Positions 15,514 through 23,472 of a stretch of DNA of 28,991 nucleotides are shown one piece after another. The DNA comes from 0-14-3-00-41-53 sp041500225. Lineage in GTDB: Bacteria; Nitrospirota; Thermodesulfovibrionia; Thermodesulfovibrionales; SM23-35. Under the pieces are notes generated by a model, which saw nothing but the letters and a program-made list of their open reading frames with translations, was not told the DNA's origin and searched no databases. Made by a program: the position numbers and the translations under genes. Each line of letters begins with the position of its first letter. The stretch's first letter is position 1. The stretch covers positions 1 through 28,991 of the forward strand of contig JBGQLV010000033.1 in the NCBI GenBank assembly GCA_041500225.1, written 5' to 3'.

Positions 15514-16385
15514 TATTTCATCACACTTTCCATTACAGTAATATTGTATCTCATCATATCTATATATGTCTCTCTGCCTTTCAGACCGCCAATAGGATCG
15601 AGGAATAAAACCCTTGCACCGCTTTCCTTTGCCACAGCCTCAGCAATCTTAGGATTAAACTGGGGCTCGACAAAGACAACCCTGCTTCCTATGCGATTGA
15701 TTTCTCTGATAATATTTGCAATGTGTTTCGGACTAGGCTCTTTGCCAGGTGACTCTTCAATTACACCTGCGACTCTCAGCCTATATCTATTTGAGAAATA
15801 ATTCCAGGCTTGATGGAATGTTACATATTCTTTTGTCCTGAATGCCGTAACTTTTATAGAGATCTCTTTATCAAGCTGTAAAAGTTTTTTCTTATATATG
15901 AATGCATTCTGTTTATAAAACTCGGCACCTTGCGGATCAGCTTCAATAAGGGCCTTTTCAATCTTTGTAACTATGCCAACTGCAATTACAGGGTCAAGCC
16001 ATATATGCGGATCAGCACTTGATGGACTGTGGAAAGGGTCTTCTCTTATCAGTGATACTCCTGTTGATGAATCAACGATAATGAGTCTTTTATTTCCTGA
16101 TGCCTTTATTATCTTTTCAGCCCAGAACTCAAGGCCTGCACCTATTTTGACAAAAACCCTGGCATCGGTGACATCTTTCATAGTTTTTGGAGTTGGTTCA
16201 TATACGTGGGGACTTGCTCCCGGAGGCAAAAGTAACTTCACATCAACCCTTTCTCCTCCAACCTGCTTTACAAAGTCAGCAAGGGGTGCAATACTCGCAA
16301 TGACCTTTATCTTTTCAGCATAAGAATGGTTTACTATTATTACAAATAAAAAAAACAGTAGTGTTAATATAAAACTCTTTTTCAT
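15513..16385 (-). CDS. znuA: Metal (zinc-type) ABC transporter substrate-binding protein
   Basis: A signal peptide (residues 1-23, ending NHSYA) precedes a cluster A-I metal-binding fold. Candidate ligands are His in ASPHVYEPTPKTM, His in ADPHIWLDPV, His in VTFHQAWNYF and Asp in LFLDPIGG. A third His rather than Glu at the FHQAW position favours zinc over manganese. The flexible His-rich loop typical of E. coli ZnuA is absent. First gene of a three-gene operon. Its start lies only 9 nt behind an extended -10, with no Shine-Dalgarno, so the mRNA may be leaderless. Confidence 0.93.
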   Translation of the reverse strand: MKKSFILTLLFFLFVIIVNHSYAEKIKVIASIAPLADFVKQVGGERVDVKLLLPPGASPHVYEPTPKTMKDVTDARVFVKIGAGLEFWAEKIIKASGNKRLIIVDSSTGVSLIREDPFHSPSSADPHIWLDPVIAVGIVTKIEKALIEADPQGAEFYKQNAFIYKKKLLQLDKEISIKVTAFRTKEYVTFHQAWNYFSNRYRLRVAGVIEESPGKEPSPKHIANIIREINRIGSRVVFVEPQFNPKIAEAVAKESGARVLFLDPIGGLKGRETYIDMMRYNITVMESVMK

Positions 16386-16394
16386 TTATCGCTT

Positions 16395-16424
16395 TTTATA
16401 TCATAAATGCAAAGAGTTTGTAAA
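16395..16424 (-). promoter_or_regulatory. Promoter of znuABC, probably leaderless
   Basis: On the minus strand TTTACA (16424-16419), an 18-bp spacer and TATAAA (16400-16395) with a TGA just before it (extended -10). Only 9 nt separate the -10 from the znuA ATG. Confidence 0.5.
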
Positions 16425-16495
16425 AGATATACAGGCCCGGATTCAAATATAAAAGTTTCAATAAGCAGAAATAGCCTTGCAGCGTTTATAAAATG

Positions 16496-16509
16496 TGTAA
16501 TATTTTACA
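16496..16509. promoter_or_regulatory. Palindrome in the znuA / TPR intergenic region
   Basis: TGTAA-TATT-TTACA, with perfect 5-bp arms, lies between the divergent znuA and TPR genes. A related half, TGTAAAATAT, follows at 16551-16560. Such AT-rich dyads are typical of Fur/Zur or FNR-like sites. No assignment is possible by eye. Confidence 0.3.
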
Positions 16510-16588
16510 TAAACTTCCAAAAAAATTATAGAAAGATATCAGATACATCGTGTAAAATATATATATATTGAATAAAGGACTTTAATTG

Positions 16589-17275
16589 ATGAAAAAAGTT
16601 AAGATCCATACCGTTATTTTTATATTTCTAATCTCTATATTTACAGTAGCACCTATTACAGCTTCTTCTGAAGAACCAGGAGAGGCAAAACCATCTGAGG
16701 AAACCAAGGAAAAACTCAGCCCTGCGGACAGTGAAGCGAAGGCTTATGAGCTGTTTAACGAAATACTTACCCTTACCGAAACGTCGGACACAAAGACTGT
16801 ACTCCCGCAGATAGAAACATTATATTTTAAGATAATTAGAGAATATCCGGAAACTGCCCTTGCACAGGAAAGCTACTGGAGGCTGATTTCAATTTATGTG
16901 GATAGAAGTATTCCTCCAGGATATGAAAAGGCAGAAACCCTTTATTTTGAATTTTTGAAAAAATATCCGGAGTCAGTGATAAAGAATATGATAGAAGATA
17001 CCTTGTCTAAAAGTTATTACAAAAATGGGAAATGGGATAAACTTTTAAAGTTGTCCTTGCCTGCAGTCAATGAGTTTAAAGAAAAAGGTAAACTTTCCAA
17101 TCCCAATCTTATGTTTATGTATGCAGAGGCAAAGTTCAACCTCGGAGATCTCATAGAGGCTGAGAGGGCATATAAGATTGTTATAGAGTTGTTCCCGACT
17201 TCGAGCAAAGCTGCTGCCTCAAAAAGAAGGCTTGAAGAAATAAAAAAGACAAAGGCGAAGGCTGACAGCGACTAA
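16589..17275 (+). CDS. Secreted TPR-like protein (YbgF/BamD-style repeats)
   Basis: A signal peptide (hydrophobic VIFIFLISIFTVAPITA) and then an acidic low-complexity linker (EEPGEAKPSEETKEK) lead into helical TPR-type repeats: LYFKIIREYPETALAQESYW, AETLYFEFLKKYPESV and AERAYKIVIELFPTSSKAA. The basic C-terminal tail is KKTKAKAD. The repeats resemble those of CpoB/YbgF and BamD. A periplasmic scaffold role is likely but unspecific. ATG 16589 (alternative TTG 16586) has AAAGGA 9 nt upstream. It ends by sharing 4 bp (CTAA) with the convergent HD-GYP gene stop. Confidence 0.8.
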   Translation: MKKVKIHTVIFIFLISIFTVAPITASSEEPGEAKPSEETKEKLSPADSEAKAYELFNEILTLTETSDTKTVLPQIETLYFKIIREYPETALAQESYWRLISIYVDRSIPPGYEKAETLYFEFLKKYPESVIKNMIEDTLSKSYYKNGKWDKLLKLSLPAVNEFKEKGKLSNPNLMFMYAEAKFNLGDLIEAERAYKIVIELFPTSSKAAASKRRLEEIKKTKAKADSD

Positions 17276-18372
17276 AAAATCCCGATCCTCTTAAGTGCGT
17301 TAAGAAAATTATCAACGAGCATCGGATTGAAATCATTTCCCGCTGCCTCTTTCATGAGCCTGACCACGGCTTGTACCTCAAGTGCTTTTCTATATGGTCT
17401 TTCAGTCCTTATGGCGTCAAAGAAATCTGATATGGCAACCAACTGACTTATGATGTGCTGTCTTCTACCGCGCCTTTTAGTTTCCGGGTACCCTTTGCCA
17501 TTGAACTTCATGTGATGTTCAAATGCAGCAATTAAGGCAAGTTTAGGTATGTCCTGCAGTGTACTAAGATATACCGCCCCTTGAATTGGATGTTTCTTCA
17601 TCTCATCCCATTCTGTCCCATCAAGCCCTGTCTGTTTTTCAAGAACCTCCTTTGAGATAAACACCTTTCCAACATCGTGCAGCAGCCCTGCAAGCCCTGC
17701 ATCATAAAGGCTTTCGCCTTTTAAGCCGAGAAATTCTGCCTGAAAAAGTGTCAAAATTGAAACATTTGAGGCATGCACATATGTGTACTCACTGCAGGAC
17801 TTCACGGGGCTTACAATGCGGAGTACATTAGCTTCTCTTTTCAGGGCAGAAATGAAGCCTACAACAGATTCTTCCAGTCCAAACATGTCCAGTTTCTTAA
17901 ATCTTGAAACTCCTTGATAGGCATCCTTAACCATAGAAATGTTTTCATTCAGCAGGGCCAGGACCTCTGCTTCTTCAGACCTGAACCGCACCTGAACTGC
18001 TCCTAACAATATGTGTTCGCTGGAACTGGGAGATTCCTCTTTTAATGCCATCATGGATAAGAATCTCTGAAGCTCTTCAATGCTGACGCCCTTTTTGATT
18101 ATAATCTTCTCAATTCCATTCGTTCTGAGTCTCTTTCTAAAGTTTTCTATATGAATGCCTTTTTCAGTAATAGGGGTATCATTGAATATGATATTCCTTC
18201 CGAGAAGGGTGAGGCTGAATATATCGTCAACATAGAGGCTATCTAAGATAGCAAGAGCTTTCGCTGAAAGCTCAACAGCCGAAGCGTGCTCCTTTGAATA
18301 CAGGGCAACATTTGACATAGCAGTCACTAAACAGGATATAAACTCTGAAAATTTATCAGACATTTTCAGCAT
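17272..18372 (-). CDS. HD-GYP domain protein with N-terminal YxxEH domain
   Basis: The C-terminal half is an HD-GYP domain, a class that hydrolyses cyclic di-GMP: His200, HD at 232-233 followed by GK, His261, HH at 286-287, and GKGYP (292-296) with the downstream ISDFFDAIRTERPYRKA. The key metal ligands are present, so it should be active. The N-terminal 110 residues (NVALYSKEHA...NIIFNDTPI...GIEKIIIKKG) lack a known regulatory domain but resemble the same region of the upstream HEAT protein. No transmembrane segment. It overlaps that gene by 17 nt, implying coupled synthesis and perhaps a complex. Confidence 0.92.
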   Translation of the reverse strand: MLKMSDKFSEFISCLVTAMSNVALYSKEHASAVELSAKALAILDSLYVDDIFSLTLLGRNIIFNDTPITEKGIHIENFRKRLRTNGIEKIIIKKGVSIEELQRFLSMMALKEESPSSSEHILLGAVQVRFRSEEAEVLALLNENISMVKDAYQGVSRFKKLDMFGLEESVVGFISALKREANVLRIVSPVKSCSEYTYVHASNVSILTLFQAEFLGLKGESLYDAGLAGLLHDVGKVFISKEVLEKQTGLDGTEWDEMKKHPIQGAVYLSTLQDIPKLALIAAFEHHMKFNGKGYPETKRRGRRQHIISQLVAISDFFDAIRTERPYRKALEVQAVVRLMKEAAGNDFNPMLVDNFLNALKRIGIF

Positions 18373-20536
18373 CTCCTATAGTAGGAAGCCCCTTCAGAAG
18401 ATTATTGCAGATAGTCTTTATCTCTTCGTTTTTGGACTTAATGCCAAGGTCGAGAAGGGGTTTTATTGCATCTGGCGAGTAGTTTTGAAGGGTTCTAAAG
18501 ATTTCAACCTTAAGCTCATCAAGTGTGCCTCTATAAAGCAGAGCCTTTGAGTTATATAGCCTCTTAAGCGGCTCTATTGCCTTCGCGTCCCCTATTTCTG
18601 CGAGAGCCTTCACGACCGGGATCTTGTAATACAATTCAGCGCCGAATAGATCTTTCTTTTCAAGTAGCTCAATGAGATATGGCACTACATCACTGATCTT
18701 ATAAACTCCCGAAAGCATTATTGCCTGCTGCCTCAGATCAAAGTCCTTACTTCTCAGATAGTGCTTCAGGTACGAGGGCGCATCATGAGTGCCGAATTCT
18801 AACATTGTTTTCACTGCCTCTATACTTATCTTTTGGTTTTTGTCTCTGGCTAATCTTCTTATATGATCTAAGTGTGGTTTTTGGGATCTTTTCCCGCCGC
18901 ACTCCCTGAAAAGGTAAATCATATTTCTTACTACATACCAGCGTTCATCATTCAGCCTCCTTAAAGCCTCGGGGATTATATCGCTGCCAAACGTGGAAAT
19001 GACATACAGCAGGAATTTTCTTACAGTTGGGTCACTCTCTATTGAAAGGGCATCAAGCATCGGGTTTATAATGTGATACTTTAATCCCCTCGCAATATTT
19101 ACAGCACCTTCTCTGTCGTTTCTGCCCCAAAGTTTTATGGCGTCCAGGAGTCTTGAAATAAATTGACTTGAACGGAAAAAGTGATCGACCATACTCGAAG
19201 CCTCAACCTTGAACCTTCCGCTTAGTGAATGCGAATAAATAGTATTATAAATAAAGGAAAGTTCCTGAAACCTGCCGGTCTCTAAAAAAGCATTTGCAAG
19301 TTCCGAAAGTTTTGTAAGCAGATTCAGATAGCCGGTGCTGTCTATGAAGTCTGACTCAAGAAGCTCAAGCATTGTCTCGGAGAGGGTTAAATCTACTACT
19401 TTTTCACTACAGTCCTGCTGAAGAGCTTCAGCTAAAGGGCTTCCATCTGCCTGAAAGCCTTTAAGCATTGTTTCAAGATCTTTCTTATACAGATTACTTA
19501 CAAAGGCATCTGAGCTGTCTTCTAATAGTCTGACTATGCTTTCATCTATCTCAATATCATCTGCTAAAAACCCTGCTTTGCCTGATAAGCCCGAGACAAA
19601 TTTACCATCGGCCTTAATGTTCCCAAGCTTATTGATGATATTCATCAGGCTCTCTGGTATTATTGAGGACCTCTCCTTAAAGACCTCAAGCATTGTCTGA
19701 ATGTCTTCTTCTTTCAGCTCGGCAAGAATCTTTTCAATTTCGGCGGATTCAGAAGGAGGCTGGCTGAGAGCCCTTTTGAGGAACTGGGACTTAAGTTCCG
19801 GGCTGAGATTGTATATAAATAACAGGAACCTGTCAAATGTATCTTTGCTTAATCTGAGCTGTCCTTTTCTTCTTAAATATGTAGAGATAACACTATCATA
19901 AGTCTCATCAGAAGCATCCTCTGACACATGGCTGTTTATAATAGCGGCAATCTGTTCTGGAGGTATACTAAGGATTACACTATCGGCTTCTTTATCCGCA
20001 AGCCTTCCTTGAAGCAAACCATATACATAATCTTCCCATAGATTTGGTTCCAAAGCTCCAGGCTTAAATGAGTTTTTAACAAAGCTGAAACTGGACAGGT
20101 CCACGAGGTTTAGTCTTATGTGCCGCAGACTTTTTATTTCCTCAGTATCAAGCAGGGCCTTGCCGGTAGGGCCTTCATGCATTGTTATCAATTTATGCAG
20201 GGAGACAAGTTCCACAGCCTCAAGCCCACTATAGAATGTAATGGCTGCTATGCCTTTATCGTGAAGACTAAGTGCAAACTCCGAAAAGACAGGGTTTTTA
20301 CTGTCGAGGGTGTATTCATCAATAACCAGTGTGTCTTTTGCAATGCCCAGTGTTATACTGTTTCTAAGCTCAAAGAGCTTAGAAAGAAGCTCAAATGCCC
20401 TATTAATGGACTCCTTTGCAATGGGATGTTCCGGGGGATATAGTCCTACGCTTCTTCTTGATATGTTGAGCTCAATAACTGCCGCTGAAAGGAGTTTTGC
20501 ATCAATCGGAAGTTTTTCCTGCTTTTTTTCTTCCAT
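18356..20536 (-). CDS. HEAT-repeat protein partner of the HD-GYP enzyme
   Basis: A 726-residue soluble protein without a signal peptide. Residues about 28-117 (SVGLYPPEHP...LVIDEYTL...GIAAITFYSGLEAVEL) match the N-terminal domain of the neighbouring HD-GYP protein. The middle is alpha-helical with no family I recognise. The last 250 residues contain HEAT-type repeats, e.g. ALRRLNDERWYVVRNMIYLF, HIRRLARDKNQKISIEAVKT, YLKHYLRSKDFDLRQQAIML and VVKALAEIGDAKAIEPLKRL. It is first of the two-gene operon, so it may scaffold or regulate c-di-GMP turnover. That role is inferred only from context. Confidence 0.85.
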   Translation of the reverse strand: MEEKKQEKLPIDAKLLSAAVIELNISRRSVGLYPPEHPIAKESINRAFELLSKLFELRNSITLGIAKDTLVIDEYTLDSKNPVFSEFALSLHDKGIAAITFYSGLEAVELVSLHKLITMHEGPTGKALLDTEEIKSLRHIRLNLVDLSSFSFVKNSFKPGALEPNLWEDYVYGLLQGRLADKEADSVILSIPPEQIAAIINSHVSEDASDETYDSVISTYLRRKGQLRLSKDTFDRFLLFIYNLSPELKSQFLKRALSQPPSESAEIEKILAELKEEDIQTMLEVFKERSSIIPESLMNIINKLGNIKADGKFVSGLSGKAGFLADDIEIDESIVRLLEDSSDAFVSNLYKKDLETMLKGFQADGSPLAEALQQDCSEKVVDLTLSETMLELLESDFIDSTGYLNLLTKLSELANAFLETGRFQELSFIYNTIYSHSLSGRFKVEASSMVDHFFRSSQFISRLLDAIKLWGRNDREGAVNIARGLKYHIINPMLDALSIESDPTVRKFLLYVISTFGSDIIPEALRRLNDERWYVVRNMIYLFRECGGKRSQKPHLDHIRRLARDKNQKISIEAVKTMLEFGTHDAPSYLKHYLRSKDFDLRQQAIMLSGVYKISDVVPYLIELLEKKDLFGAELYYKIPVVKALAEIGDAKAIEPLKRLYNSKALLYRGTLDELKVEIFRTLQNYSPDAIKPLLDLGIKSKNEEIKTICNNLLKGLPTIGDAENV

Positions 20537-20601
20537 TTTCTTAGGGCACTTAAAATTATTAATGCGGTCATTAATAAGGACACTCGCAACTTAATTTTAA
20601 C

Positions 20602-20682
20602 GTCATGCCCGAAGTTCTTAATCGGGCATCCAGAGCCTTTCTGTCCCGAAAGCGTTCGGGACCGGTCAAGCCGGAGAATGAC
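20602..20682. repeat. REP-like interspersed palindromic repeat
   Basis: GTCAT (20602) and ATGAC (20678-20682) bracket two hairpins, TGCCCGA/TCGGGCA (20606-20628) and GTCCCGAA/TTCGGGAC (20643-20662), plus a CCGG pair (20662 and 20671). It resembles the common chromosomal repeat with GTCAT...ATGAC ends. It lies in the gap between the HEAT gene and the RiPP operon terminator. No gene is seen in 20537-20741. Confidence 0.7.
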
Positions 20683-20741
20683 AAGAATGTATCCTTACTT
20701 ATAGCCGTCTTAGTATATAATACTTTATTGATGAGTGATTG

Positions 20742-20773
20742 TAAAAAATAATATAAGGTTGGCGGATAACCTT
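20742..20773 (-). terminator. Terminator of the RiPP/protease operon
   Basis: On the minus strand AAGGTT-(ATCCGCC)-AACCTT (20773-20755) directly follows the last stop codon and leads into ATATTATTTTTT. The 6-bp stem is short, but the T-rich tail is good. Confidence 0.6.
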
Positions 20774-21291
20774 CAGAACAGATTCTTAAAGGCCTTTAGA
20801 GCGAAATACAACCTCGATTCGAGGAGGCTAATCACAGCAGCCATATAATTAATCCTGCTCCACATTTTTGTTTCCATATTAATATATTTCGATCCATCTT
20901 CTATTTTGCAAACCTTACCTAAAATTTTATTATTCCGAACAGGCTCGTCAAAAACAATCATCGCATCCCCTTTAGTTTGAAAAGTAACCACATCATCCTG
21001 ATCCTGCTTTTTTTTAATGATGCGGTGAAGAACAGGGTACCCCAGATGGTTCTTAAAGAGTATTAAGTCTCCTCTCCGCAAGGAAGTGTAAGGCACCTTT
21101 TTTATTGTCAGGATTTCTTCTCCGTGAAGGAACGGGGACATGCTCCTGCCGGTCACTTTTACACGAAGGTTAGAATCGCTATTTAAGATATCCTCAAAAA
21201 GATGCAAGACCGCAGGATCTGTTTTTTTAGTTAAACTTAATTTTAAATCGGTATCTGAATTTTTATGCTGATGCAAATTTTTCCAAAACAT
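20773..21291 (-). CDS. S24/S26 signal-peptidase-like protein (Ser-His-Asp type)
   Basis: It carries the S26 serine motif GRSMSP (Ser50), RRGDLILF (box C-like), VLHRI with His89 where bacterial type I signal peptidases have the general-base Lys, and FQTKGDA with Asp109. This is the SipW/archaeal/ER arrangement. Unlike true leader peptidases it has no N-terminal membrane anchor. A C-terminal helix (YMAAVISLLESRLYFALKAF) might associate with the membrane. It overlaps the HPr-kinase-like gene by 29 nt and is last in the operon. Possible jobs are cleavage of the precursor leader or processing of an exported partner; which is undecided. Confidence 0.82.
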   Translation of the reverse strand: MFWKNLHQHKNSDTDLKLSLTKKTDPAVLHLFEDILNSDSNLRVKVTGRSMSPFLHGEEILTIKKVPYTSLRRGDLILFKNHLGYPVLHRIIKKKQDQDDVVTFQTKGDAMIVFDEPVRNNKILGKVCKIEDGSKYINMETKMWSRINYMAAVISLLESRLYFALKAFKNLF

Positions 21292-22159
21292 CCACTACCT
21301 CAACATCTGGTTTAAAATAGAGTTCGTATGCCGGGATATGGGAAATCATATCCTCACAGAAATTTAGAATCTTTGTCATTATTTCCTGATCATACCAGGG
21401 TATGGAAGTCACGGGAAGAAGCCTCTCCAATGCTTCCTTCTTATCAATTTCTTTTATTTTGTTGTCAGACCCATGTGAGATAAAAAATATGCCTGAAAGT
21501 GGAATACTCTTATTTATCGCTATCCCTTCTTCACCCGGCCACGGGGTTCCAAAGGTCATAAAGGCTTTATCAATTTTTCTAATTACAACCCTGTCATCGC
21601 TGAGCAACACCGGATACTTCTTGGCAGCAAATTGTCTTGATAGAGTGCTTTTCCCTGCGCCTGACCGTCCGGCAAAAATATACCCCTTGTTATTGATACC
21701 TATACCAGCGGCATGAAGAACAGCCCCATGTTTTTGTGTCAGTGCATACATTAATAGAAGTTGATCCATAGGATATCTGACCGGGTTTGAAACGGTGTTG
21801 CCCTCGTTCTCATTTATGAGCATCTTGCTGCAATAGACGGTTGCTTTTGTGATGTCACGATTAAACTGTGCTATCCAGATGGGCTGATTATTAAAAGCTG
21901 GTGGATTGAGCACCAGAAAGTAATCATCGTTGTTTAGGAATAGCGACCATGATTGGCCGCTGTCAAAGATTTTTGTCAGCCTTTTAGTATCGGGTATATT
22001 ATTCAATTCAAGGTCTATATTGATATCAACGGCTAAAGGGTCTCTCTCAGTTTTAAGGAATGATTTATAGGCAGGGTCGTAATCCTGGAGTATTGTTAAA
22101 TCACGGCAGCTTATGGAAAAATTGATACCGGCGATTTCTATATTGATTAGATACGACAT
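21263..22159 (-). CDS. HPr kinase-like (HprK-family) protein of the RiPP operon
   Basis: A 298-residue protein with no trace of the HPr system nearby. The C-terminal half has a P-loop GRSGAGKST (164-172) preceded by GAVLHAAGI and followed by LLSDDRVVI (185-193), the pattern of truncated HprK homologues found in peptide-modification clusters. In lasso peptide pathways such proteins phosphorylate the precursor C-terminus. The N-terminal half is variable. It starts at ATG 22159 with GGAAAG 7 nt upstream, 29 nt after the precursor stop. Kinase activity toward the precursor peptide is an inference from context. Confidence 0.85.
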   Translation of the reverse strand: MSYLINIEIAGINFSISCRDLTILQDYDPAYKSFLKTERDPLAVDINIDLELNNIPDTKRLTKIFDSGQSWSLFLNNDDYFLVLNPPAFNNQPIWIAQFNRDITKATVYCSKMLINENEGNTVSNPVRYPMDQLLLMYALTQKHGAVLHAAGIGINNKGYIFAGRSGAGKSTLSRQFAAKKYPVLLSDDRVVIRKIDKAFMTFGTPWPGEEGIAINKSIPLSGIFFISHGSDNKIKEIDKKEALERLLPVTSIPWYDQEIMTKILNFCEDMISHIPAYELYFKPDVEVVDVLEKFASA

Positions 22160-22188
22160 TTGTTATCTTTCCGGAAAACGGTAACTCT

Positions 22189-22368
22189 CTATGAACCTGA
22201 ACCTGCACAACCGCCTCCAATACAATTAGTTGGCCATCCAACAGCAGATCCGCTTGACGCCAGCTTGCACCCAACTGCAAGGACTTCTTCTGCAGCCAAC
22301 TCAATTGTTCTGAGCATCGGTTTTTCATAATGCCTTTTACCTTTTTCCTTCTCCTGATCAAATTTCAC
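22189..22368 (-). CDS. RiPP precursor peptide (59 aa), YxxPxL leader, Cys/Gly/Ser-rich core
   Basis: A small gene starting at GTG 22368 with AGGGAG 6 nt upstream, fitting exactly between the radical SAM gene (20-nt gap) and the HPr-kinase-like gene (29-nt gap). The leader is charged and helical: FDQEKEKGKRH, then YEKPML (residues 14-19, the YxxPxL motif read by PqqD-like RREs), then RTIELAAEEVLAVG. The C-terminal part starts near Cys34 and holds Cys49 and Cys54 in PTNCIGGGCAGSGS, rich in Gly, Ser and Ala. The three Cys residues are likely acceptors or donors of radical SAM thioether or related crosslinks. An overlapping 86-codon frame (22101-22361) has no such features. The gene call is firm by context; the modification is not determined. 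Confidence 0.88.
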   Translation of the reverse strand: MKFDQEKEKGKRHYEKPMLRTIELAAEEVLAVGCKLASSGSAVGWPTNCIGGGCAGSGS

Positions 22369-22388
22369 TTGTCGCTCCCTTTAAATAG

Positions 22389-23465
22389 TTAATTGTTTAT
22401 TGTTCGAAAACGATGCTGTCCCATTTTACAGAGATAATCAGAATATCTGTCTTCTGCACCACTTTCCAGTTTAAAAAAGGCCGGACAAAAACCACATAAT
22501 ATCCTCTTTTCACACTGGGTGCAAGTATAGGTAGCACCACTTTTCTTTTCTCGTATGCGTGGTATGACGTCATGCCAGCCGGTGGGAAAACTGCCCGCTG
22601 ACAGGCTATATCTAAAGCTGGTCGTCATCAGACATGGCTGAAGGTTGCCGTATGGATCAATATGGAAGCTTGTGAGTCCCGCACCACAATTATAAAGTGT
22701 ATCTGACACAGGAAGTCCTTGATACCTTTCAAAGTAATCCCTCCAATGCCGAAGCCTTTCATCATCTGAAAATTCTTTTTCTACGGCGTCTTCAGGAGAT
22801 ACCCTCAGACTCAAAGGGGTTTTATCACCATTTAAACACGGAAATATGGCTGCATCAAAACGGAATTTAACACCTAAATCCTTTGCCATGTTTTCTATAT
22901 CGAAAAATTCATGACGGTTTAACGTCATGAGAATAGTTTTCAGTTTTACATTTATTTTGTGTTCTAAAAGCCGTCTGATACCTCTTAGACATCTTTCGTA
23001 AGAACCGTTGATGCCGGTAATTTTTTCATAGGTTGCAGCAGACGCACCGTAAAGGCTGATCTCAACTGCCTGGGGAGGAAGAGCCTCGAAAAGCCCTAAA
23101 ATACTGTCTGTTACCAAGGTGCCGTTTGTGAAGACAGTGACCAGCAGGCCCTTTGTCTTGGCATGCGTGTAAATCTCCGCAAAATCTTTTCTCAAAAAAG
23201 GTTCCCCTCCTGTAATGAGAAGGTACAGGCAGCCGGCATCTGTAATCTCATCAATAACGGATAATAACCGGCTGGTATCCATCTCATACTCGTGCATCTT
23301 CTGTACCTCAGATTGCGGACCGAGATAGCAGTGAACGCATCTCAAGTTGCACCGGTGGGTAATATCAATGCTACCCAATAAGGGGATTCGAAGTTTAACA
23401 GCCTTTTTATTAAACTGTTGCAGATATTCTTTATCATTGAGCCATGTTGTTTCAGTGCATTCCAA
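22389..23465 (-). CDS. Radical SAM/SPASM peptide-modifying enzyme
   Basis: A 358-residue enzyme with the SAM-cleaving cluster motif C39-x3-C43-x2-C46 (THRCNLRCVHCYLG), GGEPF (86-90, SAM binding) and a complete SPASM domain for auxiliary Fe-S clusters: Cys260, G273-x4-Cys278, C315-x2-C318-x5-C324-x2-C327 and Cys346. SPASM enzymes commonly form thioether (sactipeptide, ranthipeptide) or carbon-carbon crosslinks on ribosomal peptides. It sits 7 nt after the PqqD gene and 20 nt before the precursor, the usual order in such cassettes. The substrate is almost certainly that peptide. The exact chemistry cannot be deduced by eye. Confidence 0.95.
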   Translation of the reverse strand: MECTETTWLNDKEYLQQFNKKAVKLRIPLLGSIDITHRCNLRCVHCYLGPQSEVQKMHEYEMDTSRLLSVIDEITDAGCLYLLITGGEPFLRKDFAEIYTHAKTKGLLVTVFTNGTLVTDSILGLFEALPPQAVEISLYGASAATYEKITGINGSYERCLRGIRRLLEHKINVKLKTILMTLNRHEFFDIENMAKDLGVKFRFDAAIFPCLNGDKTPLSLRVSPEDAVEKEFSDDERLRHWRDYFERYQGLPVSDTLYNCGAGLTSFHIDPYGNLQPCLMTTSFRYSLSAGSFPTGWHDVIPRIREKKSGATYTCTQCEKRILCGFCPAFFKLESGAEDRYSDYLCKMGQHRFRTINN

Positions 23466-23472
23466 AGCTAAT

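Noticed and set aside
20713..20745. Small ATG frame in the gap after the REP-like repeat
   Set aside because: Only a few codons (MSDCKK) with no ribosome-binding site.
22101..22361. 86-codon minus-strand frame over the precursor region
   Set aside because: It overlaps the HPr-kinase-like gene, has no good ribosome-binding site and resembles no protein family. The GTG-started frame 22189-22368 fits the gap, has AGGGAG upstream and shows leader/core organisation.
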